Assembly (NCBI RefSeq): GCF_004000985.1
Contig: NZ_BIMH01000016.1
Coordinates: 1-64,000, forward strand
Direction: 5' to 3'
DNA: 64,000 bases
Source: Paenibacillus validus NBRC 15382
Lineage (GTDB): Bacteria > Bacillota > Bacilli > Paenibacillales > NBRC-103111
Part shown: positions 50,327-58,681 of the stretch, in pieces
How the letters are laid out: each line of letters starts with the position of its first letter
Position numbering within the stretch: the stretch's first letter is position 1
Notes under the pieces: model-generated
Seen by the model: the letters and a program-made list of their open reading frames with translations, nothing else
What the model was told of the DNA's origin: nothing
Database searches by the model: none
Position numbers and translations under genes: made by a program

Positions 50327-51103
50327 ATGGAAGACCAAGATTTCCTTTTATTCATCAAAAAAGTGAAGGATTATACATCCATCGACTTGGCGCAGTATAA
50401 GGAAGCCCAGATGAAGCGCCGTCTCACTACCCTGCGGATGAAAAAGGGCTACCCTACGTTCGCGGCTTTCTTCGATGCTATGACGAAGGACAAGGCGTTG
50501 TTTTACGAGTTTTTGGATCGGATGACGATCAACGTGTCGGAGTTTTGGCGCAATCCGAACCGCTGGGAAGTGCTCGAGCAGCGCTTCTTGCCGGAGATGC
50601 TGAAGAAAACGCGCAGGCTGAAATGCTGGAGCGCCGCCTGCTCGACCGGCGAGGAGCCTTATACGCTGGCGATGATTCTGGATATGCAGAACGCTTTGTC
50701 GGACAGCACCGTCATCGCCACCGATATCGACGAAGGCGCGCTGGACAAAGCGAAGCAGGCGGTTTATTCCGACCGCTCGGTTCGCGACGTGCCGGCGAAA
50801 TATTTGCAGCAATATTACAAACAGGACAACCTGACGTTCCATATCGTCGATTCCTTGAAACGAGGCATTAGGTTTCAAAAGGGGAATTTGCTGACCGATC
50901 CGTTCGAGACGAATTTCGATTTGATCATCTGCCGCAACGTCATGATTTATTTCACGGAAGAAGCGAAGCATTTGTTGTATCAGAAATTTGCGAACGCGCT
51001 GAAACCGGGGGGCATCTTGTTCGTCGGCAGTACGGAGCAAATTTTCAACCCGGGTCAATACGGGATGGAGTCGGCGGAAACGTTCTTTTATCGCAAAGTG
51101 TAA
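50327..51103 (+). CDS. cheR: Chemotaxis protein methyltransferase CheR
   Basis: CheR methylates glutamates of chemoreceptors using S-adenosylmethionine. The 258-residue protein has an N-terminal helical domain (AQYKEAQMKRRLTTLRMKKGYPTF) and a methyltransferase domain with WSAACSTGEEPYTLAMIL, ATDIDEGALDKAKQAVYSDRSVRDVP and FDLIICRNVMIYFTEEAK. All main motifs are present. ATG 50327 follows GAGGTGGAG. Other che genes are not in this window; the isolated position next to ndk is conserved with Bacillus. Confidence 0.95.
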   Translation: MEDQDFLLFIKKVKDYTSIDLAQYKEAQMKRRLTTLRMKKGYPTFAAFFDAMTKDKALFYEFLDRMTINVSEFWRNPNRWEVLEQRFLPEMLKKTRRLKCWSAACSTGEEPYTLAMILDMQNALSDSTVIATDIDEGALDKAKQAVYSDRSVRDVPAKYLQQYYKQDNLTFHIVDSLKRGIRFQKGNLLTDPFETNFDLIICRNVMIYFTEEAKHLLYQKFANALKPGGILFVGSTEQIFNPGQYGMESAETFFYRKV

Positions 51104-51193
51104 CCCGTACGTGAATAAAGCTTTCCATTCGATCCCATACTAGGAATATAATGCGTCTGAGGCGGATTGCCTGGCGGCAACAGGAGGACTCGA

Positions 51194-51358
51194 ATGGACA
51201 AGCGAAAAGTGATCACCGCCTATAGGCGGGGGATTATTACCATGCAGGAATGCGCGCAAATTCTCGGAATCGATTCGCCGCAAATTATGGGTATGGTCGA
51301 CGATCCGAAAAGCAAGGAAGGCGGCCGGCCGCTTCGCAAGAAATCGGTTAACGGCTGA
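51194..51358 (+). CDS. Small helix-turn-helix-like protein, unknown
   Basis: Not recognised. The 54-residue protein begins [26 protein letters not shown], which looks like one helix-turn-helix of a DNA-binding protein (recognition-type helix near QIMGMVDD), and ends with a basic tail. No other domain. ATG 51194 follows AGGAGG. It is placed between cheR and the aroC promoter and ends 25 nt before a terminator. Regulation of the aro operon would be a guess. Confidence 0.6.
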   Translation: MDKRKVITAYRRGIITMQECAQILGIDSPQIMGMVDDPKSKEGGRPLRKKSVNG

Positions 51359-51383
51359 GAAGGCAGGACAAGCAGGCGGCATC

Positions 51384-51427
51384 ATGCGCTAGCCCGGGGG
51401 AGATTCCTCGCAGGCGGCGCATTTTTT
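51384..51427 (+). terminator. Intrinsic terminator upstream of aroC
   Basis: ATGCGC (51384-51389) and GCGCAT (51417-51422) form the base, with an inner GCC/GGC; six T follow (51422-51427). Confidence 0.8.
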
Positions 51428-51441
51428 GTATCCGCATTTCC

Positions 51442-51470
51442 TTGTCAAAGGGACAAGCCTATACTATAAT
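51442..51470 (+). promoter_or_regulatory. Promoter of the aro-trp supraoperon
   Basis: TTGTCA (51442-51447), 17 nt, TATAAT (51465-51470). A dyad CTTGTC-N5-GACAAG (51441-51457) overlaps the -35 and the spacer. Transcription would begin near 51477. Confidence 0.82.
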
Positions 51471-51493
51471 TAGGCAAAGGAATGGAGTACATA

Positions 51494-51534
51494 AAAGCGC
51501 TAAAGCGTCCGATATGCGCACTTTAGCGCTTTTT
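51494..51534 (+). terminator. Leader hairpin (attenuator candidate) in front of aroC
   Basis: AAAGCGCTAAAG (51494-51505) pairs exactly with CTTTAGCGCTTT (51521-51532), extended by inner CG pairs, and is followed by TTT then C. It lies inside the transcript, about 20 nt after the predicted start and 25 nt before the aroC start codon. Confidence 0.6.
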
Positions 51535-51558
51535 CGTGGAACGAAAGGGGAAAAGCAC

Positions 51559-52722
51559 GTGAGATATTTAACAGCAGGAGAAACGCATGGGCCGCAGCTG
51601 ACGGCTATCATTGAAGGATTTCCGAGCAACATCAATATCGATTTTGAAGCGGTCAACTTCCAATTGGCCCGCAGGCAGAAGGGGTACGGCCGCGGTCGCC
51701 GAATGCAAATCGAGAAGGATACGGCGAACATCGTCGGCGGCGTACGCCACGGCAAAACGACCGGAGCGCCGATTGCCCTTGTCGTCGAGAACAACGATTG
51801 GAAGCATTGGACGTCCGTGATGAACATAGAGCCGATCGAAGGCAACGATGAAACGAAACGCCGCGTGAACCGCCCGCGCCCGGGTCACGCCGATTTGAAC
51901 GGCGGCCTGAAATACAACCAGCGCGATTTGCGCAACATCCTGGAGCGCTCCAGCGCGCGCGAAACGACGATGCGCGTGGCGGTAGGCGGGATGGCCCGCG
52001 AGCTGCTGAAGGAGTTCGGCATTAAGGTGGCCGGACAAGTGATCCGCATCGGCGAAGTCGAAGTGAAACGCCAGGAACTGCCGATTGACGAGCTGATCCG
52101 CATCACCGAGGAGTCGCCGGTTCGCGTCACCGACAAGGAAGCGGAAGCGCGGATGATCGCCGCGATCGATGCGGCCAAGAATGATGGGGACACGCTCGGC
52201 GGTGTGATCGAGTGCATCATCGAGGGAGTACCTGCCGGTCTCGGCAGCCACGTGCAATGGGACCGCAAGCTGGACGGCCGGATTGCGCAGGCTGTGCTTT
52301 CGATACAAGCGTTCAAAGGCGTCGAATTCGGCATCGGCTTTAAAGCGGCCGAACGTCGGGGTTCCACGGTGCATGACGAAATCATGTTCGAGGAAGGCCG
52401 CGGCTTTTACCGCGCAACCAACCGCGCCGGAGGTTTCGAAGGCGGGATGACAACCGGCGAACCGATCGTCGTACGCGCCGTGATGAAGCCGATCTCCACG
52501 TTGTACAAGGCGCTGCAGAGTGTCGACATCGATTCGAAAGAAGCGTTCACGGCGCAGGTCGAGCGCTCGGATACGTGCGCGGTGCCGGCGGCCGGCGTGA
52601 TTCTGGAGAACGTCGTCGCCTGGGAAGTGGCGAGCGCGTTCATGGAGAAATTCGGCGGTGATTCGCTGGAGGAAATCCGCAACAACTATAACAGCTACTT
52701 GGCGCAGATCAAGAGCTACTAA
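51559..52722 (+). CDS. aroC: Chorismate synthase
   Basis: The enzyme forms chorismate from EPSP with reduced FMN. The 387-residue protein starts [22 protein letters not shown] (GTG 51559 behind AAAGGGGAA), with [27 protein letters not shown] and [10 protein letters not shown] and GVEFGIGF conserved motifs. The frame runs further upstream but those codons cross the leader hairpin and are not expected. It begins the aromatic supraoperon, and its product feeds aroH/trpE and MqnA. Called aroF in Bacillus nomenclature. Confidence 0.96.
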   Translation: MRYLTAGETHGPQLTAIIEGFPSNINIDFEAVNFQLARRQKGYGRGRRMQIEKDTANIVGGVRHGKTTGAPIALVVENNDWKHWTSVMNIEPIEGNDETKRRVNRPRPGHADLNGGLKYNQRDLRNILERSSARETTMRVAVGGMARELLKEFGIKVAGQVIRIGEVEVKRQELPIDELIRITEESPVRVTDKEAEARMIAAIDAAKNDGDTLGGVIECIIEGVPAGLGSHVQWDRKLDGRIAQAVLSIQAFKGVEFGIGFKAAERRGSTVHDEIMFEEGRGFYRATNRAGGFEGGMTTGEPIVVRAVMKPISTLYKALQSVDIDSKEAFTAQVERSDTCAVPAAGVILENVVAWEVASAFMEKFGGDSLEEIRNNYNSYLAQIKSY

Positions 52723-52738
52723 GCAGGTGAGTCGGAGA

Positions 52739-53836
52739 ATGATCAGAGAGCTTACAGTGGACCTCGGAGACAGATCGTATCCGATCTATATCGGGCAAGG
52801 GCTGCTCCATGATATTGCCGTTTATTTAACGAAACACGGGATTTCCAAAGCGTCTCCGCTGTTAGTCGTTACGGACTCTCATGTAGCCAAGCATCATTTG
52901 GCTGCGGTTCAACAACGTCTGGAGCAGGACGGCTTTCGAACGGCTGTTCATACCGTCGCTTCCGGCGAGAAGTCGAAGTCGCTGCGAGTGCTCGAAGACG
53001 TTGTGACGACTTGTCTGCAGGCGGGTTTGGACCGCAAGTCGACGATCATCGCGCTGGGCGGAGGCGTCGTCGGCGATTTGGCCGGATTTGTGGCGGCCAG
53101 TTATATGCGCGGCATTCGCTTCGTGCAAATCCCGACGACTATTCTGGCCCATGACAGCAGCGTCGGCGGTAAAGTGGCGGTCAACCATCCGCTCGCCAAA
53201 AATATTATCGGTGCGTTCCACCAGCCGGAGCTCGTATTATACGATACGACAACGTTGGGAACGCTTCCGGATCGCGACGTTCGTTCGGGTTTGTCCGAGA
53301 TGATCAAGCACGGCTTGATCTGGGATGCCGAGTTTACCGCATGGTGCGAGGACAATGCCGATCGTCTCGTCGGCTTAGACCCGGAAGCGCTGCAATACGG
53401 CTTGTACAAGGGATGCAGCGTCAAAGCCGCGGTCGTGTCCCAGGACGAGCGGGAGAACGACCTGCGGGCGATTTTGAACCTTGGCCATACGATCGGACAT
53501 GCGCTGGAAGCGGTAGCCGGATACAATGAGCTGCTACACGGGGAGGCGATCTCGATCGGGATGGTCGGCGCGGCCATGTTATCCGTGCGGCTCGGCAACC
53601 CCGAGTCCGTGTATACGACGACCGAGCGCATTTTCCGCAAATTCGGCTTGCCGACGCGGATTCCGGCGCATTTCGATACGGATGCCATTATGCGCGCAAT
53701 GATGCACGATAAAAAGTTTAACGAAGGCAAGATGGTCTATATTGTCCCAACCGAAATCGGCAAAGTGGAAATTAACAAAAACGTATCTGCGGATCTCGTT
53801 CGAGACATCGTGGATCGCCTAAAACAGGAGGCTTGA
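52739..53836 (+). CDS. aroB: 3-dehydroquinate synthase
   Basis: AroB converts DAHP to 3-dehydroquinate with NAD and a divalent metal. The 365-residue protein has the NAD loop ALGGGVVGDLAGF, the substrate block SSVGGKVAVNHPLAKNIIGAFHQP and the metal-binding NLGHTIGHALEAV and LLHGEAISIGMV (His). ATG 52739 follows TCGGAG. It is 16 nt after aroC and 4 nt before aroH, as in Bacillus. Confidence 0.96.
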   Translation: MIRELTVDLGDRSYPIYIGQGLLHDIAVYLTKHGISKASPLLVVTDSHVAKHHLAAVQQRLEQDGFRTAVHTVASGEKSKSLRVLEDVVTTCLQAGLDRKSTIIALGGGVVGDLAGFVAASYMRGIRFVQIPTTILAHDSSVGGKVAVNHPLAKNIIGAFHQPELVLYDTTTLGTLPDRDVRSGLSEMIKHGLIWDAEFTAWCEDNADRLVGLDPEALQYGLYKGCSVKAAVVSQDERENDLRAILNLGHTIGHALEAVAGYNELLHGEAISIGMVGAAMLSVRLGNPESVYTTTERIFRKFGLPTRIPAHFDTDAIMRAMMHDKKFNEGKMVYIVPTEIGKVEINKNVSADLVRDIVDRLKQEA

Positions 53837-53840
53837 CGGC

Positions 53841-54218
53841 ATGTTTGTACGGGGAGTTCGCGGTGCGATTACGGTGGAGCATAACGATGAGAAAGAAATT
53901 TTGTCGGCAACGAACGAGTTGCTGAATCAAATCATCCTCGAGAACGGCATCGTTCCGGATGAGATTGCCAGCGTGTTCGTCACCGTTACGCAAGACTTGA
54001 CAGCTACGTTCCCGGCGCGCACGATACGTCAAATGGAAGGCTGGGAGCTTGTTCCGTTGATGTGCTCGGTGGAAATTCCGGTGGAGGGCGCCCTGCCCAA
54101 ATGTATCCGCTTGATGGTGATGATCAACACGGACAAGAAACAGGATGAAGTGAAACACGTTTATTTGAAAAATGCGATGCGTTTGCGTCCGGACTTATCC
54201 AAATTGACAAAATCATAA
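53841..54218 (+). CDS. aroH: Chorismate mutase, AroH type
   Basis: A 125-residue monofunctional chorismate mutase of the trimeric AroH fold, converting chorismate to prephenate for tyrosine and phenylalanine. The family beginning MFVRGVRGAITVEHNDEKEI and VFVTVTQDLTATFPARTIRQM and PLMCSVEIPVEGALPKCIRLMV are present, with active-site Arg near residue 7 and 90. It is the last gene before the trp leader; the trp promoter begins inside its 3' end. Confidence 0.96.
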   Translation: MFVRGVRGAITVEHNDEKEILSATNELLNQIILENGIVPDEIASVFVTVTQDLTATFPARTIRQMEGWELVPLMCSVEIPVEGALPKCIRLMVMINTDKKQDEVKHVYLKNAMRLRPDLSKLTKS

Positions 54219-54233
54219 TTGAGGTAGTATAGT
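54204..54233 (+). promoter_or_regulatory. Promoter of the trp leader
   Basis: TTGACA (54204-54209), 18 nt, TATAGT (54228-54233), overlapping the aroH stop. Transcription would begin near 54240, just before a short stem-loop and the TRAP site. Confidence 0.75.
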
Positions 54234-54246
54234 TGAAAGTAATCAG

Positions 54247-54320
54247 CCGGTGAGAGTCGCCGGGTGCAGACGAGCCGAGTAGAGTATAGCCGAGTTTAGC
54301 AGAGATGAGTCGAGTCCTAG
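54247..54320 (+). promoter_or_regulatory. TRAP-binding site of the trp leader, 11 NAG triplets
   Basis: A 5' stem-loop, CCGGTG/CGCCGG (54247-54252 / 54258-54263), precedes CAG 54267, then GAG or TAG triplets starting at 54272, 54277, 54282, 54287, 54292, 54297, 54302, 54307, 54312 and a TAG at 54318. Spacing is 5 nt throughout except 6 before the last, giving 11 triplets, as many as TRAP subunits. Only the first is CAG. In the TRAP model this binding frees the terminator downstream; GTAGAG at 54279-54284 can pair with CTCTAC of the terminator arm. Confidence 0.92.
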
Positions 54321-54455
54321 CGTAATGAATCATGCGACCGAAGCGGAGCGCCCAGTTGCAGACAGACCTGATGAGTTTTCATTAGGCTCTTTCCTTGCTT
54401 GTTTTCGTTCGCGTACCGTGGTTCGCTTTTTATGCATCGAAACCTGCTGAATACC

Positions 54456-54486
54456 GCCTCTACGTTCGCGTAGAGGCTTTTTATTT
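54456..54486 (+). terminator. trp attenuator terminator
   Basis: GCCTCTACG (54456-54464) pairs exactly with CGTAGAGGC (54469-54477) over a TTCG tetraloop, followed by a T-rich tail. It is 135 nt beyond the TRAP site, further than in Bacillus. A weaker stem with a T run sits just upstream (about 54411-54431). Confidence 0.88.
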
Positions 54487-54512
54487 TGCATCTAACGGCA
54501 CAAGTTTTGTCC

Positions 54513-54547
54513 AAGATGAGTGGAAGACGAGTAGAGGAGAGATGAAG
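54513..54547 (+). promoter_or_regulatory. Second NAG-triplet cluster over the trpE ribosome site
   Basis: AAG 54513, GAG 54518, AAG 54524, GAG 54529, GAG 54534, GAG 54539, AAG 54545, spaced 5 or 6 nt and covering AGGAG (54535-54539) in front of the trpE ATG at 54550. Seven NAG triplets over a ribosome site resemble sites where TRAP blocks translation directly. GTAGAGG (54531-54537) can also pair with CCTCTAC (54457-54463), which would hide the same site. Confidence 0.55.
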
Positions 54548-54549
54548 CG

Positions 54550-56091
54550 ATGTACACACCGGAAGCCAAAGAGGTCATCCGTCTCGCGAAAGAGTATAAC
54601 TTGATCCCTGTGGCCCGCACGTTAATGGCCGACACGGAGACGCCGATCCGCGTGTTCCAGCACTTTTACGAAGAACGGCGTTCATTCCTTCTGGAAAGCG
54701 TGGAGGGCGGTGTGAAGTGGGCGCGTTATTCGTTCATCGGAACGGATCCGTTCATGATGATTCGTGCGAAGCACGGCGAAACGGTGATCGAAGGGCCGGA
54801 AGGGACGAAAACCGTGCAGGAGAAGCCGCTCGAAGTGCTGAAAGGCTATCTTCGCGGCTTCCGCAGCCCTTCGCTGCCGGATTTGCCGCGCTTCACCGGC
54901 GGTGCGGTCGGCTTCTTCGGTTACGATCTGCTGCAGTATTATGAGAAGCTGCCGAAGCATCGTCACGACGATATGCAGATGAACGACATCGAATTCATGT
55001 TCTGCGATCAGGTTATCGTATTCGATCACTTCAAACAACAGCTGAAGGTTATCGCCAACGTTCACGTGCCGCAGCATGGCACCGATGCCGATATTATGGC
55101 CGCGTATGAAGCGACCTGCGCGAAAATCGAGGCAACGATCGAGCGGCTTCGCCGGCCGCTGCCGGCGCTCTCGATGTCGCACCGGGCGATTCCCGACGAA
55201 GTCGAGCTTGGCGAAATCAAGTCGAACTTGACGAAGGAACAGTTCATCTCGAACGTGAACCAGGCGAAAGAATACATTCGCGCCGGCGACATTTTCCAGG
55301 TGGTGCTGTCCCAGCGGTTCGAAATCGAAACGAAAGTATCGCCTCTTCAAGTGTATCGCATTCTGCGGACGATGAATCCGTCGCCCTACATGTACGTGTT
55401 GAAAATGGACGACGAGGTGATCGTCGGCACCTCCCCCGAGCTTCTCGTCCGCGTCGAAGATGACAAGGTGGAGACGCGGCCGATTGCCGGCACGCGGCCG
55501 CGCGGCAAGACGCCGGAGCAGGACCTGGCGCTCGAACAAGAGCTGCTTGCCGACGAGAAGGAACGCGCGGAGCACTTGATGCTGGTCGATCTCGGTCGGA
55601 ACGACATCGGACGCGTGTCCGAGTTCGGTTCGGTCACATGCGATACCTTCATGCAAATTGAGCGTTACTCGCACGTTATGCATATCGTTTCGAACGTTAC
55701 CGGGAAAATGGCCAAGGATAAAGATTTCTACGACGCGTTCATCTCCTGCCTGCCGGCCGGTACCGTCTCCGGCGCGCCGAAGCTGCGCGCGATGGAAATC
55801 ATCGCCGAGCTGGAGAATGAAGCCCGCGGAGCTTACGCCGGAGCGATCGGGTATCTTGGCTTTTCCGGCAATTTGGATACGTGCATTACGATTCGCACGA
55901 TTATTTTCAAGAACGGCAAAGCTTACGTGCAGACGGGTGCGGGAATCGTGTGGGATTCCGTACCGGAGAGCGAATACCAGGAGACGGTCAATAAAGCGAT
56001 GGGCATGCTGAAATCGATTCGTGTGGCGGAAGCGGTATTTGCGCCGGAAGCGCGAGAGTTTGCATGGATCAATCACGATTATTACGAGTAA
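54550..56091 (+). CDS. trpE: Anthranilate synthase component I
   Basis: TrpE makes anthranilate from chorismate with ammonia or with the glutamine amidotransferase TrpG. The 513-residue protein shows the conserved end region IAGTRPRGKTPEQD, HLMLVDLGRNDIGRVSEFGSV, LPAGTVSGAPKLRAMEIIAELE, and AYAGAIGYLGFSGNLDTCITIRT, and an N-terminal LLESVEGG motif for tryptophan feedback. No trpG lies in this operon; the amidotransferase must be encoded elsewhere, as in Bacillus. ATG 54550 is under TRAP control. Confidence 0.96.
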   Translation: MYTPEAKEVIRLAKEYNLIPVARTLMADTETPIRVFQHFYEERRSFLLESVEGGVKWARYSFIGTDPFMMIRAKHGETVIEGPEGTKTVQEKPLEVLKGYLRGFRSPSLPDLPRFTGGAVGFFGYDLLQYYEKLPKHRHDDMQMNDIEFMFCDQVIVFDHFKQQLKVIANVHVPQHGTDADIMAAYEATCAKIEATIERLRRPLPALSMSHRAIPDEVELGEIKSNLTKEQFISNVNQAKEYIRAGDIFQVVLSQRFEIETKVSPLQVYRILRTMNPSPYMYVLKMDDEVIVGTSPELLVRVEDDKVETRPIAGTRPRGKTPEQDLALEQELLADEKERAEHLMLVDLGRNDIGRVSEFGSVTCDTFMQIERYSHVMHIVSNVTGKMAKDKDFYDAFISCLPAGTVSGAPKLRAMEIIAELENEARGAYAGAIGYLGFSGNLDTCITIRTIIFKNGKAYVQTGAGIVWDSVPESEYQETVNKAMGMLKSIRVAEAVFAPEAREFAWINHDYYE

Positions 56092-56123
56092 GGCGAGCGA
56101 AGCTGAGAGGAGCGGATACGAGG

Positions 56124-57167
56124 ATGGAAACGGCGACATTGACGGTGCAGCAAGCGATCCAAAAGATGATCGGCTTGCAGCATTTGACGAGAGCGGAAGC
56201 GCGCGATGTGATGGACGTCATCATGGAAGGCGAAGCCACGGCGACACAGATCGGGGCGCTGCTGACCGCACTGCGGATAAAAGGCGAAACGATCGAGGAA
56301 ATTGCCGGCTTTGCCGAGACGATGCGCGCCAAATCGAACCGCGTGCAAACCGGGCAGACGAATCTGCTCGATACGTGCGGGACAGGCGGGGATGGTGCCG
56401 ATACGTTCAACATCTCGACGACAGCGGCGATCGTAGCGGCGGCCGGCGGCATCCGCGTAGCGAAACACGGCAATCGTGCGATGTCCAGCAAGAGCGGCAG
56501 CGCGGACGTGCTGGAGGCGCTCGGCGTCAACATTCAATTGAATCAGGAGCAGGCGGCTTTGTGCCTGGAGCGCGTCGGTATTTGCTTTATGTTCGCGCAG
56601 CTTTATCACCAATCGATGAAGCATGTTGCCGGACCGCGCCGGGAGCTGGGCTTCCGTACCGTCTTCAATCTGCTCGGGCCCCTGACGAACCCGGCCGGGG
56701 CGGACCGGCAGGTGCTTGGGATATTCGACCGCGGCAAGACGGAAACGATTGCCCACGTCATGCAGGCGCTTGGCGTGAAGCGCGCTTTGGTCGTCGCCAG
56801 CCTGGACGGTCTCGATGAAATCAGCGTCTCCGACGCGACACAGGTGACCGAGTTGAAAGACGGCGACATTCGCACGTTTGAAGTGACGCCTGAAGAGCTG
56901 GGGCTGTCTCGTTATAAGATGAAAGATGTTGTCGGCGGAGACGCGAAGACGAATGCGGGCATTATCCGCGATATCGTATCCGGCAGCCGGGGCGCATGCC
57001 GGGATATCGTGCTGGCTAACGCCGGAGCTTGCTTCTATGTAACCGGCAAAGCCGACTCGCTCCGCCATGGGGTAGAGCTGGCTGCAGCGGCGATAGACAG
57101 CGGCGCGGCCAAGCTGAAGCTGGACCAACTAGTTCAATTTACGGGAGACGTGAGCCATGTTTCTTGA
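56124..57167 (+). CDS. trpD: Anthranilate phosphoribosyltransferase
   Basis: TrpD couples anthranilate to PRPP. The 347-residue protein has LDTCGTGGDGADTFNISTTAAIV (PRPP loop), KHGNRAMSSKSGSADVLEALG and FMFAQLYHQSMKHVAGPRRELGFRT. The frame is open 20 codons upstream within the trpE end, but ATG 56124 gives the usual start. It overlaps trpC by 11 nt. Confidence 0.96.
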   Translation: METATLTVQQAIQKMIGLQHLTRAEARDVMDVIMEGEATATQIGALLTALRIKGETIEEIAGFAETMRAKSNRVQTGQTNLLDTCGTGGDGADTFNISTTAAIVAAAGGIRVAKHGNRAMSSKSGSADVLEALGVNIQLNQEQAALCLERVGICFMFAQLYHQSMKHVAGPRRELGFRTVFNLLGPLTNPAGADRQVLGIFDRGKTETIAHVMQALGVKRALVVASLDGLDEISVSDATQVTELKDGDIRTFEVTPEELGLSRYKMKDVVGGDAKTNAGIIRDIVSGSRGACRDIVLANAGACFYVTGKADSLRHGVELAAAAIDSGAAKLKLDQLVQFTGDVSHVS

Positions 57168-57966
57168 TCGAATCGTTGCGACGAAACGCGAAGAGGTCGC
57201 TTTATTAAAGGAATCGGTAACGATCGCCGAAATGGAGAAGCAGATCGCCGGTCTGGCGCCGTGCGCCGGGTTCGAGCGCGCGTTAAGTACGGGCCGGAGA
57301 CGCCCGATGGGGCTTATCGCGGAAGTGAAGAAGGCCTCGCCTTCCAAGGGGTTGATCCGCGAGGACTTCGATCCTGTCGGTTTGGCGCAAGCCTATGAAG
57401 CGGCGGGAGCGGATTGCATCTCCGTATTGACCGACGCGCCGTACTTTCAAGGCGCAAACGATTATTTGAGCCGCGTTCGGCAGGCGGTGAACGTACCGCT
57501 GCTGCGCAAGGATTTTACGATCGATCCGCTGCAAATTTACGAAGCCCGCTGCATCGGAGCGGACGCGATCTTATTGATTGCGGCCATTCTGACGACGGAG
57601 CAATTGCGCGACTTCCAGGCGATTGCCCGTTCGATCGGACTGGATGTCTTGATTGAGGTGCACGACCGCGAGGAGCTGGATCGCGTGCTGACGCTTGGGC
57701 CATCGATGGTCGGCATCAACAACCGGAACTTGCAAACGTTCGTCACCGACCTTGTGACGACGGAAGAGCTCGTTCGCTATATTCCGAGCGGTGTGACGGT
57801 CGTCAGCGAAAGCGGCATTATGCAGGCGGCCGAAATCGGCCGGCTGCAATCGGCAGGCGCCCATGCGGTGCTGGTCGGTGAATATTTCATGCGTCAGCCC
57901 GACGTAACGGAAGCGGTGCACGGCTTGATGGGCCCGCTGAGCGGCGCTGCGTTGTCCAAGGAGTGA
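57157..57966 (+). CDS. trpC: Indole-3-glycerol-phosphate synthase
   Basis: The 269-residue TIM-barrel enzyme closes the indole ring. Conserved segments are AEVKKASPSKGLIREDFDP (catalytic Lys), CISVLTDAPYFQGANDYL, LLRKDFTIDPLQIYEARCIGADAILLI, GINNRNLQTF and VVSESGI. The ATG overlaps the end of trpD, so translation is coupled. Confidence 0.96.
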   Translation: MFLDRIVATKREEVALLKESVTIAEMEKQIAGLAPCAGFERALSTGRRRPMGLIAEVKKASPSKGLIREDFDPVGLAQAYEAAGADCISVLTDAPYFQGANDYLSRVRQAVNVPLLRKDFTIDPLQIYEARCIGADAILLIAAILTTEQLRDFQAIARSIGLDVLIEVHDREELDRVLTLGPSMVGINNRNLQTFVTDLVTTEELVRYIPSGVTVVSESGIMQAAEIGRLQSAGAHAVLVGEYFMRQPDVTEAVHGLMGPLSGAALSKE

Positions 57967-57973
57967 GCGGAAG

Positions 57974-58681
57974 ATGGCCTTGGTGAAAATATGCGGGCTG
58001 CAAACGCCGGATTTGGCTGCCGAGGTGGCCAGGCTCCCCGTCGACTACGTCGGCTTCGTGTTTGCCCGAAGCAAACGGCAGGTGAGCGCGGCGCAGGCGG
58101 GCGCGATGATCGCCGCGATGCGGGAAGCCAGCCCGGAGAGGCGCGTGAAAGCGGCCGGCGTGTTCGTCAATCCGGCGCTGGAGGAATTGGATGCCGTACT
58201 CCGGGAGGCGCCGCTTGACGTGCTGCAGCTGCACGGGCAAGAAACGCCCGACTACTGCCACACGGTGAAGGAGCGCTACCCCGGCGTGGAAGTGATAAAG
58301 GCCTTCTCTTTGCCGCATGAAGCCGCGGCAGCGGGGGACGGACCGTCCGGGGCAGGGCCGGATGTTTCGGCGATAGCCGATCGCTTTAACCCTTATCTCG
58401 GGACGATAGACGGGATTTTGCTCGATACGCTCGATCCCTTATACGGCGGCGGTTCGGGCAAGACGTTCGCCTGGCATGTCATTCCGTCCTATCTGGCGTG
58501 GAGCCGCGAAGCGGGAATTCCGCTGCTCGTGGCCGGAGGCTTGCGGCCGGATAACGTGGGCAGCCTGCTGGACGCTTACCATCCCGACGGGGTTGACGTT
58601 TCCAGCGGGGTGGAAACCGACGGGGCCAAAGATCTGATGAAAATAAAGACGTTCGTCGAAAGGGTGAAATCGATTGTTTAA
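57974..58681 (+). CDS. trpF: Phosphoribosylanthranilate isomerase
   Basis: TrpF catalyses the Amadori rearrangement. The 235-residue protein has [13 protein letters not shown] with the catalytic Cys near residue 7, [47 protein letters not shown] and the phosphate-binding [11 protein letters not shown] with [11 protein letters not shown]. It contains a small Gly/Ala-rich insertion near residue 120 ([14 protein letters not shown]). It overlaps trpB by 8 nt. Confidence 0.95.
   Translation: MALVKICGLQTPDLAAEVARLPVDYVGFVFARSKRQVSAAQAGAMIAAMREASPERRVKAAGVFVNPALEELDAVLREAPLDVLQLHGQETPDYCHTVKERYPGVEVIKAFSLPHEAAAAGDGPSGAGPDVSAIADRFNPYLGTIDGILLDTLDPLYGGGSGKTFAWHVIPSYLAWSREAGIPLLVAGGLRPDNVGSLLDAYHPDGVDVSSGVETDGAKDLMKIKTFVERVKSIV

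Noticed and set aside
51482-51526. Fourteen-codon reading frame in the aroC leader, a possible leader peptide.
   Set aside because: The AAAGGA stretch touches the ATG, and the peptide has no run of aromatic residues as expected for ribosome-mediated attenuation.
54367-54386. Hairpin CCTGATGA/TCATTAGG in the trp leader as a second terminator.
   Set aside because: No T run follows within the required distance; the stem at 54456 is far better.
54682-56139. Long open frame (485 codons) on the minus strand opposite trpE.
   Set aside because: It lies completely under trpE, has an Arg/His-rich composition typical of the reverse complement of a GC-rich gene, no ribosome site and no recognisable domain.
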